49,191 nt of DNA from Fidelibacterota bacterium (lineage in GTDB: Bacteria > Fidelibacterota > UBA8477 > JABMPR01), in the NCBI GenBank assembly GCA_021736185.1, contig JAIPGJ010000007.1, positions 1 to 49,191 on the forward strand. Reading direction: 5' to 3'. The position numbers were made by a program, and so were the translations under genes. The notes beneath the pieces were generated by a model, which did no database searches, was not told where the DNA came from, and saw nothing but the letters and a program-made list of their open reading frames with translations. Positions 18,556-27,842 of this stretch are shown here, in pieces. Position 1 is the stretch's first letter; the number at the start of each line of letters is the position of its first letter.

Positions 18556-19437
18556 CTACCAACCTCTATCTTGCATTCTATCTTCTGGTTTAATCTCAAC
18601 CATGTCCAGCCCCTTCATGGCTTTTCCAAGCCCTTCGGAGATCTCAGCCAGCTTGTCGGGTTTGTCATAAAAGGTAGCTGCTTGTACAATGGCCTTAGCC
18701 ATGGCCTCAGAGTTTTCTGATTTGAAGATACCAGATCCAACAAAAATAGTTTCAGCACCTAACTGCATCATGAGAGAAGCATCTGCTGGAGTGGCGATTC
18801 CACCCGCTGAAAAATTTGGCACCGGTAGTTTTCCCGTTTTGGCCACTTGTACCACCAGATGAAAGGGTGCACCCATTTTTTTGGCAGCCGCCATAAGTTC
18901 ATCGGTTCGCATCGTGCTAAGATTTGCCATCTCGGTATTGATGGTACGCATGTGGCGAACTGCTTCAACAATGTTTCCCGTGCCAGGCTCACCTTTGGTT
19001 CTGATGAGAGCGGCACCCTCGCCAATGCGGCGCAGGGCTTCAGCCAGGTTGGTAGCCCCACAGACAAACGGAGTCTTGAAATCATGCTTCCAGATATGAT
19101 TGGCCTCGTCGGCTGGTGTCAACACTTCACTCTCGTCGATATAGTCTATCTCTAAAGCTTCAAGAATCTGAGCTTCGGCAAAGTGACCAATCCGACATTT
19201 TGCCATGACAGGTATGGATACAGCTCTTTGAATTTCTTTAATCATTTTCGGATCCGAGGCTCGAGCAATACCACCATCTCTTCGAATGTCAGCGGGGATT
19301 CTTTCTAGAGCCATCACAGCAACGGCCCCCGCCTGTTCAGCGATTTTTGCCTGTTCGGGCGTGGTCACATCCATGATGACCCCGCCTTTGAGCATTTCAG
19401 CCAATCCCGTTTTTACCTCGAACAGCTCATTTGTCAT
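18556..19437 (-). CDS. pdxS: Pyridoxal 5'-phosphate synthase subunit PdxS
   Basis: It builds PLP from ribose-5-phosphate, glyceraldehyde-3-phosphate and ammonia. The 293-residue beta/alpha barrel is highly conserved: [25 protein letters not shown] at the start (Asp and Lys of the active site), [19 protein letters not shown], and the phosphate-site loop [20 protein letters not shown] chose the ATG at 19437 (GGAG 9 nt upstream); a TTG at 19443 is in frame. It is paired with pdxT. dxs is downstream, but this route does not use DXP. Confidence 0.97.
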   Translation of the reverse strand: MTNELFEVKTGLAEMLKGGVIMDVTTPEQAKIAEQAGAVAVMALERIPADIRRDGGIARASDPKMIKEIQRAVSIPVMAKCRIGHFAEAQILEALEIDYIDESEVLTPADEANHIWKHDFKTPFVCGATNLAEALRRIGEGAALIRTKGEPGTGNIVEAVRHMRTINTEMANLSTMRTDELMAAAKKMGAPFHLVVQVAKTGKLPVPNFSAGGIATPADASLMMQLGAETIFVGSGIFKSENSEAMAKAIVQAATFYDKPDKLAEISEGLGKAMKGLDMVEIKPEDRMQDRGW

Positions 19438-19472
19438 TTTCAATGTCTCCGATAACTAATAATGTGAATTTT

Positions 19473-20330
19473 TTACACACGTGGTTTCACGTGTAAGTTA
19501 TTTAAATGTTCAACAACTTCTTCAATAAGATCATCTGGTGATGAAGCACCAGCCGAGACACCCACTGACTCAGCCTGCTCAAACCAGCTTGCCTGTATGT
19601 CCGATGCGCTTTCAACCATATGGGAGCGAGGATTCAACCCCAGAGAAACTTCAAGCAATCTTTTTGTATTGGCGCTGGTAAATGAACCGACGATAATCAT
19701 CACATCTGAAATGGGTGCAATTTCTTTGATTTGCCCTTGATTTCGCCTGGTTGGGAAACAAACCGTATTCACAAATCTCAAATCAAATATTTTCATAGAG
19801 AGGATGCCGATAATGTCCTGGACATTCTCAATCATTTGAGTGGATTGCGAGACAACTCCTGCTTTTTTCATCCGTGGCAAGGCTTCTGCTTCGGCAATGG
19901 ATGCAATAACCAATGCCTCAGGAACCTGTGCCCGAATGGCCACAACCTCATCATGGCCATGGTCACCAATAATGATCAGTTTACGACCTTCAAGATGAAG
20001 TTTTTTTATTTCGTCATGAATTTCATGAACCAAGGGGCAGGTGGCATCGATGATGGATAGATTTTTTTCCCCAGCTTGCGCCCACAGCGTTGGAATCGTT
20101 CCGTGCGCTCTAAAAAGAACGGGGGCATCCTTCACTTCATCAAGGGAATCGACAACTCTGACATTTTCTTTGGCCAGGTCATTCACCACGCGTTCATTAT
20201 GAACAATATCACCTAGCATATAAACTTTACCATGTTCCCGGGCTACTTCCCGGGCTTTTTCAATGGCGTCTCTGACACCAAAGCAGAAACCAGCGTCCTT
20301 AGCGACTCTTATTTTGAGTTGCTCAGGCAT
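19473..20330 (-). CDS. ispH: 4-hydroxy-3-methylbut-2-enyl diphosphate reductase
   Basis: This is the last enzyme of the MEP pathway, an iron-sulfur reductase giving IPP and DMAPP. The 285-residue product has the three cluster cysteines in GFCFGV near the N-terminus, DATCPLVHEI and NTVCFPTRRNQ. The last motif differs slightly from the common TICYAT form. It also has the conserved HNERVVNDL and SSPDDLIEEVV regions. Start is the ATG at 20330 with GGGATG upstream; an ATG six bases earlier has no spacing for a ribosome site. The 5' end overlaps the nrnA stop by a few bases. Confidence 0.95.
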   Translation of the reverse strand: MPEQLKIRVAKDAGFCFGVRDAIEKAREVAREHGKVYMLGDIVHNERVVNDLAKENVRVVDSLDEVKDAPVLFRAHGTIPTLWAQAGEKNLSIIDATCPLVHEIHDEIKKLHLEGRKLIIIGDHGHDEVVAIRAQVPEALVIASIAEAEALPRMKKAGVVSQSTQMIENVQDIIGILSMKIFDLRFVNTVCFPTRRNQGQIKEIAPISDVMIIVGSFTSANTKRLLEVSLGLNPRSHMVESASDIQASWFEQAESVGVSAGASSPDDLIEEVVEHLNNLHVKPRV

Positions 20331-21354
20331 GCTCATCCCATGCTTTTATGGCTGCCATGGTTTTTTCAATAATCGCTTCAGCAGCATCCTCGAGAGATCC
20401 TATCACGGTGCACCCTGCTGCAAATGCATGACCACCACCATCAAAGAATTGAGCCACAGTATTAACCGGAATCTTTCCCTTGGATCGGAAGCTGACATCA
20501 ACCAGCTGACCTGGCATCTTGGTGATAGAAACCCCAATTTCCACACCTTGAATGGATCGAATAAAATCTGAAAGGGAATTCATATCATCAGGCACAGCTC
20601 CCAAGGGGCTGATATCCTCAAAATCAATGATTGACCAGGCCAATCTGCCATCGCATTCGTATTTCAGATGACTGAGAAGTTTCTGGATGACCTGAAGTCT
20701 CCCGGGAGTATTTAAATCCTCATATATATGCACATATAGTTCGTAGGGCTTGACACCGGCGGCCACCAGATTTGCTGCAGCCATCAAGGTTTCAGGATCC
20801 GTATTGTTAAACCTGAAATTGCCAGTATCGCTCATCATGGCAGAGTAGATGGGGCTGGCAATTTCATCACGAGAACAGGCTTTCGCATCCATGGAATTGA
20901 TAAGATCATAAATCAACACCCCAGTGGAACTTGCCGTGGGAAAATCAAATGGATAATTGAATTGAGATTTATCCCCTGGATGGTGATCAATACTGACTTT
21001 GGGGATATCCATGGACATAAGATCGACGCCAATATCCATTAATCGATTGTAATGGCCAATATCAAAGGCGATGAATACATCGGATTCAGCCACGAGTTTT
21101 GCATGCAGATTTGAATCATATACCTGGATCTCACCATTTTCTGGGAGGAATTCAAGATTGACTCTAACTGGCGAAGGATTCAGTATATGAACCGTCTTGC
21201 CGATGGAAGTGAGATACCTGGCTAAACCAAGTTGGGACCCAATACCATCAGCGTCAGGTTGGACGTGTGTGGAGAATACAAAGTTGCTGTTCTCAATCAG
21301 CAAAGTCCTTAGGACTTCCCAGTTTCTTTGCTCGCCAGTTAAATCAAGACTCAT
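20323..21354 (-). CDS. nrnA: DHH-family phosphoesterase, NrnA-like oligoribonuclease/pAp phosphatase
   Basis: NrnA-type enzymes degrade short RNA oligonucleotides and 3',5'-bisphosphoadenosine with manganese. The 343-residue product has the DHH domain motifs HVQPDADGIGSQLGLARYL (metal-binding DxD), FDIGH, SIDHHPGD and the DTGNFRF stretch. The C-terminal DHHA1 domain has the GGGHAFAAG motif. Length fits the family. pAp versus nanoRNA preference cannot be read here. It is the first gene of the 16-gene minus-strand run; its 3' end overlaps ispH. Confidence 0.92.
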   Translation of the reverse strand: MSLDLTGEQRNWEVLRTLLIENSNFVFSTHVQPDADGIGSQLGLARYLTSIGKTVHILNPSPVRVNLEFLPENGEIQVYDSNLHAKLVAESDVFIAFDIGHYNRLMDIGVDLMSMDIPKVSIDHHPGDKSQFNYPFDFPTASSTGVLIYDLINSMDAKACSRDEIASPIYSAMMSDTGNFRFNNTDPETLMAAANLVAAGVKPYELYVHIYEDLNTPGRLQVIQKLLSHLKYECDGRLAWSIIDFEDISPLGAVPDDMNSLSDFIRSIQGVEIGVSITKMPGQLVDVSFRSKGKIPVNTVAQFFDGGGHAFAAGCTVIGSLEDAAEAIIEKTMAAIKAWDEHA

Positions 21355-21646
21355 TTATGTAAAAATACCTCTAAGCAATACCTTCATTTCAGCATTTTCG
21401 AATTACGTTCGAATCCGAAACATTGAATATATTCGTTAACCTACCAGAACCAAACGATTCAGCGCAGAGATCAATAAAAACAGGATGTTTATATCCGTGA
21501 TGTGATTTGTATCCATTGAAGGAATGCCTACACAGACTCATCTGTGTCTAAATGAGATAATTTTCCTCCGAATTGCTTTACCTGAATGGTGGATGGGCGG
21601 TTATTCATTCAAGTGAGGATAAAGATGCCCGACTGCAATGATCAGG
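21355..21646. other. Intergenic leader upstream of nrnA
   Basis: This 292-nt stretch separates nrnA and gpsA, both on the minus strand. I see no convincing gene. It holds an inverted repeat TTCGAATTACGTTCGAA at 21397-21413, between a possible promoter and the nrnA start, which could be an operator. A 50-codon minus-strand frame at 21389-21541 has GGAGG more than 20 nt too far upstream and is not supported. Confidence 0.5.
21426..21453 (-). promoter_or_regulatory. Candidate sigma70-type promoter for the nrnA run
   Basis: On the minus strand a TTGGTT box (21453-21448) and TATATT (21431-21426) are separated by 16 nt. Transcription would start about 65 nt upstream of nrnA. Boxes are imperfect, so this is a weak call. 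Confidence 0.3.
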
Positions 21647-22657
21647 TCAGGATAGCGAATGACGTTCCTTTTTTGGAGCTCTCCCCATCAACTCTTCCAC
21701 CGCGTTGACGGGATCCTTTTCCTCGAAAAGGACCTGAAAGATTTGCTCTGAGATTGGCATTTCGACCCCAGTTTTAGCAATCAACTGGTGAACTGATCTT
21801 GAGGTATTGATACCTTCAGCAACCATTTTCATTTCTTCCAGGATATCTTTCAGTTTGCGACCTTTGCCTAATTCGTATCCAACATGCCGGTTGCGACTAT
21901 GGGTACTCAGGCAAGTGACAATCAGATCACCCATGCCGCTAAGACCGGCAAAAGTTACTTCCCTGGCACCCAGGAAAACGCCCAGACGGGTCATTTCAAA
22001 AAGGCCACGGGTAAGCAGGGCCGCCAGGGTGTTGTCACCATAGCCCATTCCAGCGAGTATTCCTGCTGCAATGGCAATAACATTCTTTAATGATCCACCG
22101 TATTCAACGCCAAGGATGTCCACATTTGTATATACTCTGAGGGTATCAGACATGAAGGTTTTCTGTACAATTTTTGCTGAATTTTCATCAGGACAGGCCG
22201 CTACAATGGTTGACGGCATTTCCTTTACGACTTCTTCGGCATGGGTTGGTCCATATAAGGATGAAATATTGCCGATGGGATGATCCGGCAACGCATGGGC
22301 AATCACCTGACTCATGGTTCTCAGGGTATCATTTTCAATTCCCTTGGCCACATTAACGATGATCGTATCTCGGTGAATAGCATCTGCTAATTTGGCCATA
22401 GTATTCCCCACCGTATGTGAGGGAATGGCTACCAGCACTATTTGCTTATCCTGAACACACTTTTCCATATCCATTGTAAAATTCAATTCAGGCGGCAGTA
22501 TAACTCCAGGCAGGTAATCTGGCAGCTCTCTAAGATCTTGAGCCTGTTTAAAATCTTTTTCCAGATAAAACCAAACATCCACGGAATGCCCGTTTTTGAG
22601 CAAATGGATCGCCAAGGTCATGCCCCAGCTCCCAGAACCTAATACTGCTATTTTCAT
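21647..22657 (-). CDS. gpsA: Glycerol-3-phosphate dehydrogenase [NAD(P)+]
   Basis: It reduces dihydroxyacetone phosphate to sn-glycerol-3-phosphate for phospholipid synthesis. The 336-residue protein has the N-terminal Rossmann motif VLGSGSWGMTLA, IPSHTV, the AKGIE stretch, the LYGPTHAEEV region and the catalytic lysine loop YGGSLKNVIAIAAGILAGMGYGDN. GLSGMGDLIVTC follows. Length is usual. It lies downstream of the acyl-CoA synthetase, across a strong hairpin. Confidence 0.96.
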   Translation of the reverse strand: MKIAVLGSGSWGMTLAIHLLKNGHSVDVWFYLEKDFKQAQDLRELPDYLPGVILPPELNFTMDMEKCVQDKQIVLVAIPSHTVGNTMAKLADAIHRDTIIVNVAKGIENDTLRTMSQVIAHALPDHPIGNISSLYGPTHAEEVVKEMPSTIVAACPDENSAKIVQKTFMSDTLRVYTNVDILGVEYGGSLKNVIAIAAGILAGMGYGDNTLAALLTRGLFEMTRLGVFLGAREVTFAGLSGMGDLIVTCLSTHSRNRHVGYELGKGRKLKDILEEMKMVAEGINTSRSVHQLIAKTGVEMPISEQIFQVLFEEKDPVNAVEELMGRAPKKERHSLS

Positions 22658-22679
22658 GGAGTAAATCCCATCCTAATGT

Positions 22680-22711
22680 AAAGAGCTCCTGATATTGATC
22701 AGGAGCTCTTT
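22680..22711. terminator. Perfect hairpin between the acyl-CoA synthetase gene and gpsA
   Basis: A 14-bp perfect stem (AAAGAGCTCCTGAT with its complement) around a 4-nt loop lies at 22680-22711. The plus-strand side is followed by TGTTTTTG. On the minus strand only CTCTTTACATT follows, so termination there would be partial. It probably reduces read-through into gpsA. Confidence 0.6.
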
Positions 22712-22733
22712 GTTTTTGATTCCAATAATTGAA

Positions 22734-24521
22734 CTATTCGTAGAGGGCGTCCATTTTAGCTTTATAACGTTCCTCCACGACCCGCTTCTTGATTTTCAGA
22801 GTTGGAGTAAGCGTTCCATCTTCAATGCTAAATTCCCGAGGCAGGACAATAATCTTTTTCACTGCTTCATAGCCACTGAAATTTTTCATAATCTCTTCAA
22901 TTTCGCCCATGAGCATATCATAGACTTTAGGATTTTCACATAGTGATTCAGGGGTCATATCTACAATATCATGTTCCTTGGCCCAGGTGCCAACTTCGTC
23001 ATAATTGGGAACGACGAGGGCAGACACGAATTTTCTCCGATCGCCATGAACCAGGGCCTGTTCGAAGAATTTGTTCATAATAATAGCACCTTCAATGGGG
23101 GCAGGAGCAATATTCTTTCCACCAGCTGTAACAATGATATTCTTTTTACGATCGGTGATTTTGAGATACCCGTCATCAATAATCCCTATATCGCCTGTAT
23201 GAAACCAGCCCTCTTCATTGATAGCTTCCCTGGTTCCAGCCTCATCCTTGTAATAGCCCTTCATGATATGCGGACCACGGGATAAGATTTCACCATCATC
23301 AGCAATTTTTACTTCCACGCCATCAATAGTTGGACCTACGGTCCCAAAACGAAAATCATGGGGTGGATTCAGGGTGATAACTGGAGAAGTCTCGGAAAGA
23401 CCATAACCTTCTAGAATGGTGATACCCGCTGCATCAAAGAAGCGACCGATATCAGCTCCAAGTGGGGCGCCACCGCTGGCAAACAATTTAAATTGTGTGC
23501 CCAGCAGGGCCTGGACTTTGCTGAATACCAGTTTATCAGCCCGTTTTTTCTTTTTGGCCAGTTTAGGCGATATGTTACCTGCATTGCGAGCATCAACGTA
23601 TTCAAAACCAGTCTTTACTGCCCAACTGGCAATTTTACGTTTGATAAATGACCCACCGGCAAACTTGGCTTGTACACCGGCATACATTTTCTCATATAGC
23701 CTAGGTACTGACATCGCCACAGTGGGATTCACCTCTGATAAGTTAGCAATCACTTTATCCATGGACTCTGCATAGGTAATATTGGCACCGACGTGAGTAC
23801 CCACATAATCTCCAAGCCTTTCAAAACTATGACTTAAAGGCAGGAAGGATAAAAACTTATCTTTATCGCTAATTCCCAAACGTGCATTGCAGGAAATGAT
23901 ATTGCTTACCAGATTATTATGAGTCAGCATGACACCTTTTGGACTACCCGTTGTACCACTGGTATAGATGAGAGTTAAAATGTCATCTGGCGAGACGCTA
24001 CGTGCTTGAGTTTCAAAGTCATAGGCATCATCAGTTGCAGCAAATGCTTTGCCCTTTTCCATCAGCTCGTTAAAGGAGATGATATCCTCATCATCAAATG
24101 ACAACGATTCATCAAAATAAACCACAGAGATTAATTCTGGACAGTCCGCTTTAATCTGCAGAACCTTCTCCATTTGCCCGGCATCCTGTGCAAATAAAAG
24201 CTTTGAATCGGAATGAGCAATGATGTACTGGACTTGACTGGCTATTAAGGTAGGATACACTGTCACAGAAGAGGCGCCTCTCGTGGCAATTGCATAATCT
24301 GAATAAGCCCAACGTCGACAGTTGGTTGAGAGAATGGCAACATGATCTTTAGGCTTAATACCAAGGGCGGCTAAGCCATAAGAAGCATTTTTGACCATCT
24401 CATATATATCTTTCCCTTTATCTCCAACCCATTCGCCATTGACTTTATCAGTAAATAATTCCGCCTCAGCATGGCTTTTTGTAACATTAAGAAACATTTC
24501 TGCAATCGTTTTGAATTCCAC
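22734..24521 (-). CDS. fadD: AMP-forming long-chain acyl-CoA synthetase
   Basis: It activates fatty acids to acyl-CoA through an acyl-adenylate. The 595-residue product has the ANL superfamily P-loop TLIYTSGTTGSPKGVMLTHNN, the GYGLSETSP motif, the TGDIGIIDDGYLKITDRKKNI hinge region, and a late GTLTPTLKIKKR catalytic-lysine segment. It resembles the larger FadD15-like synthetases. The start is taken as GTG at 24521, with a perfect AGGAGG 7 nt upstream; an ATG at 24572 would add 17 poorly supported residues. Substrate chain length cannot be set from sequence. The symbol is a family label. Confidence 0.9.
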   Translation of the reverse strand: MEFKTIAEMFLNVTKSHAEAELFTDKVNGEWVGDKGKDIYEMVKNASYGLAALGIKPKDHVAILSTNCRRWAYSDYAIATRGASSVTVYPTLIASQVQYIIAHSDSKLLFAQDAGQMEKVLQIKADCPELISVVYFDESLSFDDEDIISFNELMEKGKAFAATDDAYDFETQARSVSPDDILTLIYTSGTTGSPKGVMLTHNNLVSNIISCNARLGISDKDKFLSFLPLSHSFERLGDYVGTHVGANITYAESMDKVIANLSEVNPTVAMSVPRLYEKMYAGVQAKFAGGSFIKRKIASWAVKTGFEYVDARNAGNISPKLAKKKKRADKLVFSKVQALLGTQFKLFASGGAPLGADIGRFFDAAGITILEGYGLSETSPVITLNPPHDFRFGTVGPTIDGVEVKIADDGEILSRGPHIMKGYYKDEAGTREAINEEGWFHTGDIGIIDDGYLKITDRKKNIIVTAGGKNIAPAPIEGAIIMNKFFEQALVHGDRRKFVSALVVPNYDEVGTWAKEHDIVDMTPESLCENPKVYDMLMGEIEEIMKNFSGYEAVKKIIVLPREFSIEDGTLTPTLKIKKRVVEERYKAKMDALYE

Positions 24522-24597
24522 GACAGCTCCTCCTTTTAGGGTGTTTTTTTCAATTTCGTCAATGATAAACATTTTCTATTAAAAGCACAGCATTTTA

Positions 24598-24626
24598 TTG
24601 ACTCATGCCTTGACAGAATGTATCAT
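24598..24626 (+). promoter_or_regulatory. Promoter of tRNA-Leu
   Basis: TTGACT (24598-24603) and TATCAT (24621-24626) are 17 nt apart, about 20 nt before the tRNA. A GC-rich stretch (GCCGCGCGC) follows the -10 box, as in stringently controlled stable-RNA promoters. Confidence 0.7.
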
Positions 24627-24646
24627 GCCGCGCGCTTTTAGAATGA

Positions 24647-24730
24647 GCCAGGGTGGCGGAATTGGTAGACGCAGTGGACTCAAAATCCACCGGTGGCAAC
24701 ACTGTGGGGGTTCGACTCCCCCCCCTGGTA
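24647..24730 (+). tRNA. tRNA-Leu, anticodon CAA
   Basis: The 84-nt sequence folds into a class II tRNA. The 7-bp acceptor stem pairs GCCAGGG (24647-24653) with CCCTGGT (24723-24729), ending in a G-U pair. The D-loop contains AATTGGTAGAC, and the anticodon stem GTGGA/TCCAC encloses CTCAAAA, giving CAA (reads UUG). A variable arm follows, then the T arm GGGGG-TTCGACT-CCCCC. The discriminator base is A, and CCA is not encoded. Confidence 0.96.
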
Positions 24731-24997
24731 CTCGACCTCACTCGATAGAGTGAAGTCGACCACGTCCCCTCGACCTACTCGGGATAAACTCCGCTGAATA
24801 ACATGAAGATAAGACGGGTCTAAATAAATCCTAAACTTAAGAGTTTCGTCGCAGCAGGCACAGGAGTGAACATTGATTATGTTTAATTCCTTCAATTTGC
24901 ACGGCACTGACAATAAAATCATAGGCCAATTTGAGTGTGGACGCCACGCCACATCTGATTACTTTATTCAACAGAAGTATTCACAATAAGGTAGTGT
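24731..24997. other. Intergenic region between tRNA-Leu and the nitroreductase gene
   Basis: No gene is supported. A hairpin at 24732-24759 (TCGAC-C-TCACTC with GAGTGA-A-GTCGA, 4-nt loop, one mismatch) follows the tRNA; it lacks a T-tract, so it may be a processing or weak termination signal. The remainder probably carries the promoter of the plus-strand pair; I found no clean boxes. Confidence 0.5.
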
Positions 24998-25663
24998 ATG
25001 AAAAAAGAATCAATCCCCTATCAGAGGCCAATAGAGCTTAATGATACTGAAATGCTTCGTCGATCGGGCCAATTTTTAAAATTCATGAAATCTCGCCGGA
25101 CCATCCGTGAATTTTCGCAGCAAGAGGTGCCCCAACAAGTTATTTTAGACTGCCTCAAAACCGCTGGAACTGCACCCAGTGGAGCCAATCAACAGCCCTG
25201 GCATTTTGTCATCGTAAGAGATCCATCCATCAAAAAGCAAATTCGACTTGCTGCTGAGGAAGAAGAAAGAAAATTTTATGCTGGACGTGCCGGTGATACC
25301 TGGCTTGACGTTCTGGAGCAGTTGGGTACAGATGCCAATAAGCCATTTCTCGAGGAGGCACCGATTCTTATTGCCATATTCGAGCAAAAATACAGAATCG
25401 ATGATCAGGGTGTTAAAGTTAAACACTATTATACAAAAGAATCCGTAGGTATAGCCACAGGATTGCTCATTACCGCGCTTCACCATGTTGGCCTGGCAAC
25501 ACTTACCCATACCCCCAGCCCCATGAACTTTCTCACAAAAATATTAAGGCGACCCGAGGGTGAACGTCCATTTCTCCTGCTGGTCGTCGGGCATCCCGCA
25601 GATGTCGTCAAGGTCCCCGATATTGATAAAAAAGACTTCAGGGATATTGTGAGCCAATTCTAG
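24998..25663 (+). CDS. Nitroreductase-family FMN oxidoreductase
   Basis: The 221-residue protein belongs to the FMN-dependent nitroreductase fold. It has SRRTIREFSQQEVP near residue 32 (FMN phosphate binding), TAPSGANQQPWHFVIVRD, and a C-terminal FLLLVVGHPAD segment. The insert around FYAGRAGDTWLDVLEQLGTDANKPFL and the KYRI stretch resemble the BluB/iodotyrosine-deiodinase branch more than classical NfsB, but the substrate is not determined. The ATG has AAGGTAGTGT upstream. It is the first of two plus-strand genes, 5 nt before the SGNH hydrolase. Confidence 0.85.
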   Translation: MKKESIPYQRPIELNDTEMLRRSGQFLKFMKSRRTIREFSQQEVPQQVILDCLKTAGTAPSGANQQPWHFVIVRDPSIKKQIRLAAEEEERKFYAGRAGDTWLDVLEQLGTDANKPFLEEAPILIAIFEQKYRIDDQGVKVKHYYTKESVGIATGLLITALHHVGLATLTHTPSPMNFLTKILRRPEGERPFLLLVVGHPADVVKVPDIDKKDFRDIVSQF

Positions 25664-25668
25664 GAATT

Positions 25669-26304
25669 ATGATGATATCAAAAATCGTCTTTTTTGGTGA
25701 CAGTATCACCGCTGCAAGCAAGGACCAACATCCTCCATTAGGAAATGGTTATGTCGCCATGTTAAAGGATCTGTTTGCTTCAGATTCAGATCTGAACCAG
25801 ATCAAGTTTATGAACGCCGGGATCAGTGGTCACACCATTGACGACCTGCTCAGAAGATACAAGACAGATATCCTTCCACATCAACCCGATGCCATAGTGA
25901 TTAAGATTGGGATTAATGATGCGCGCAAAGATTCTTCCTCCGCCAGAGATAGGGATAGAGTCAAGCATTACGAAACAGGGCTTCAACATCTTATTATAAC
26001 ACTCCAGAATGACTTACCTGGAGTTCAACTCTTCCTGTTTACACCATATTATATCTCGGATTCGACCTCCGATCCATTGTACTGTATAATGGGTGAATAT
26101 TGCGGGGTTGTTAAAGCATTAGCTGACAAATTTGCCATCCCGGTACTGGATACCCAGGCTGTGTTTGATGCTGCTGTAAAAATGAAACCTGCCAGGGAGT
26201 GGGCTCCTGATCAAATCCATCCGGAACGTGAGGGTCATATGCTCATTGCCAGGGCAGCCTTCCCTTTCCTAAAAGGACATCTAATCAAGGGAGATAGTCA
26301 ATAA
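25669..26304 (+). CDS. SGNH/GDSL-family hydrolase
   Basis: This 211-residue cytoplasmic esterase or lipase-like protein has the SGNH blocks: GDSIT at residues ~11-15 (nucleophile Ser), a glycine in NAGISGHTIDDLLRR, GIND (oxyanion Asn) and the C-terminal DQIHPEREGH catalytic Asp and His. No signal peptide is seen. The substrate is unknown. Two adjacent ATGs follow AGGAATT, either of which may start it. Its last 20 nt overlap the end of pyrC on the opposite strand, so the two genes converge. Confidence 0.87.
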   Translation: MMISKIVFFGDSITAASKDQHPPLGNGYVAMLKDLFASDSDLNQIKFMNAGISGHTIDDLLRRYKTDILPHQPDAIVIKIGINDARKDSSSARDRDRVKHYETGLQHLIITLQNDLPGVQLFLFTPYYISDSTSDPLYCIMGEYCGVVKALADKFAIPVLDTQAVFDAAVKMKPAREWAPDQIHPEREGHMLIARAAFPFLKGHLIKGDSQ

Positions 26305-27607
26305 TGACTTCTTTTCCTTTAACACTTTCGTCAATTTCTCCATCCTGAAAGACAATATTGCCATTCACAATGGTCATAACCGGCCACCCCTGGCTGGTCC
26401 AGCCATCGTAGGGACTCCAGTTCACCTTGGTCCAGAGTTTCCCATTCTCAATCGATCTCTTTTTGCCCATGTCCACTAGAACGATATCTGCATCATAGCC
26501 TGCTTTAATGTGTCCTTTATTTTGAACCTTGTATAATTCTACTGGTTTCTCGCACATCCACTTCACCACATCTTCTATTTTGCATAAACCTCGATTCGCG
26601 CGATCAAGCATGAGGGGCAAAGACGTCTCAACGCCGGGCATACCAGAAGGTGCTTCCCCGAAGGGCTTGGCTTTTTCTTCATGGGTGTGGGGAGCGTGAT
26701 CCGTGGCAACACAGTCAATCACACCCTTTACGAGACCTTCCCAGAGCGCTTCTCCGTGACGGGTGTCCCTTATGGGTGGATTCATTTGAGCGTAGGAACC
26801 TAATTTTTGATACACATGGGGGGCACTCAGGAGTATATGCTGAGGGCAGACTTCTGCGGAGATAGGAGCCTTTGATTTTTGAATTTCAAGGTACTTGACT
26901 TCATCCAGGGTGGTCATGTGGAGAATATGCAGCCGTCGTTGATACTTGATAGCCAGCTCGACTGCCAGTGTGGTGGCTTTTAGGGCGGCATCTGGAGATC
27001 TGACAAATTGGTGATGATTAAAATCTGTTGAGTTTTTGTAAATTTCCCTGGCGGAATTGATGATATCATCATCTTCGGCATGGACCGCAATCAAGCGTGA
27101 GCCATGCCCAAATATGTTCTCCAGGTCCCTTCTATCACTCACCAGTAAATCTCCAGTGGATGAGCCCATAAATATTTTTATCCCAGGCACATTTTTGACA
27201 CCGTTCAGAACCTCCAGGTTGGTATTGGTGGCCCCAATGAAAAAATTATAATTCACCACGCACTTTTCTGCAGCCAGCTGTTTTCGTTCTGCCATGCCTT
27301 CAATGGTGATAGTGGATGGTTTTGTATTGGGCATATCAAAAAAACTGGTAACCCCTCCAGCCGCTGCAGCCATGGAACCGGTTCTCAAATCCTCTTTCCA
27401 TGTAAGACCAGGATCACGAAAATGGACCTGAGGATCAAGAGCACCTGGCAAGCAATAAAGATGAGTACCATCAATTACCCGAGCTGCAGTGCCTTCAGAA
27501 ATTTTGCCAACCTGGGCAATTTTTCCATCTCTAAGCAGAACATCCTGGCGAATGATCCCGGTAGATGATACGCATCGGGAATTTTTAATGAGAATGGGTG
27601 ATGGCAT
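26285..27607 (-). CDS. pyrC: Dihydroorotase
   Basis: It closes carbamoyl-aspartate to dihydroorotate in pyrimidine synthesis. The 440-residue amidohydrolase has PQVHFRDPGLTWKED (metal-binding HxH), the KIFMGSSTGDLL stretch with the lysine that can be carbamylated, LHILHMTT, EVCPQH and DCVATDHAPHTHEEK with the late catalytic Asp. These fit the class I dihydroorotases; allantoinase is a close relative and cannot be fully excluded, but the DPG and DHAPH contexts favour PyrC. The start has AGGAG upstream. It converges with the SGNH gene. Confidence 0.88.
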   Translation of the reverse strand: MPSPILIKNSRCVSSTGIIRQDVLLRDGKIAQVGKISEGTAARVIDGTHLYCLPGALDPQVHFRDPGLTWKEDLRTGSMAAAAGGVTSFFDMPNTKPSTITIEGMAERKQLAAEKCVVNYNFFIGATNTNLEVLNGVKNVPGIKIFMGSSTGDLLVSDRRDLENIFGHGSRLIAVHAEDDDIINSAREIYKNSTDFNHHQFVRSPDAALKATTLAVELAIKYQRRLHILHMTTLDEVKYLEIQKSKAPISAEVCPQHILLSAPHVYQKLGSYAQMNPPIRDTRHGEALWEGLVKGVIDCVATDHAPHTHEEKAKPFGEAPSGMPGVETSLPLMLDRANRGLCKIEDVVKWMCEKPVELYKVQNKGHIKAGYDADIVLVDMGKKRSIENGKLWTKVNWSPYDGWTSQGWPVMTIVNGNIVFQDGEIDESVKGKEVIIDYLP

Positions 27608-27632
27608 TTATACACTCCTGATAATTTTTTAT

Positions 27633-27658
27633 GAGCAAATAATATGACCTGTTTGCTC
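27633..27658. promoter_or_regulatory. Inverted repeat upstream of pyrC
   Basis: GAGCAAA and TTTGCTC, 12 nt apart, lie 26-51 nt upstream of the pyrC start. It could be an operator or a 5' leader hairpin. There is no T-tract on the minus strand, so it is not a terminator for comEC. Confidence 0.35.
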
Positions 27659-27842
27659 GGTGATAGAAACTTAAAATGCTGTGATTGTGGGATTCCTCTT
27701 CTTATTGGCTAAGCAGGAGACTGAATTTATCCAAGTCTCCGATTTACGTTCTCCAAACCGGTACATTTCGATTACCATGAGCCTCAGTATCCAGAGCTGT
27801 CCGGCGACTGTGGAGTTATGCTGAGTACAAACGAGTCTCTGA

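Noticed and set aside
21389-21541. 50-codon minus-strand frame between gpsA and nrnA
   Set aside because: The only good ribosome site is more than 20 nt too far upstream and the product has no known features.
24732-24759. Hairpin after tRNA-Leu as an intrinsic terminator
   Set aside because: The stem is good but no T-tract follows, so it is noted only as a hairpin.
24680-24952. Minus-strand 90-codon frame
   Set aside because: It overlaps most of the tRNA-Leu and has no recognisable domain.
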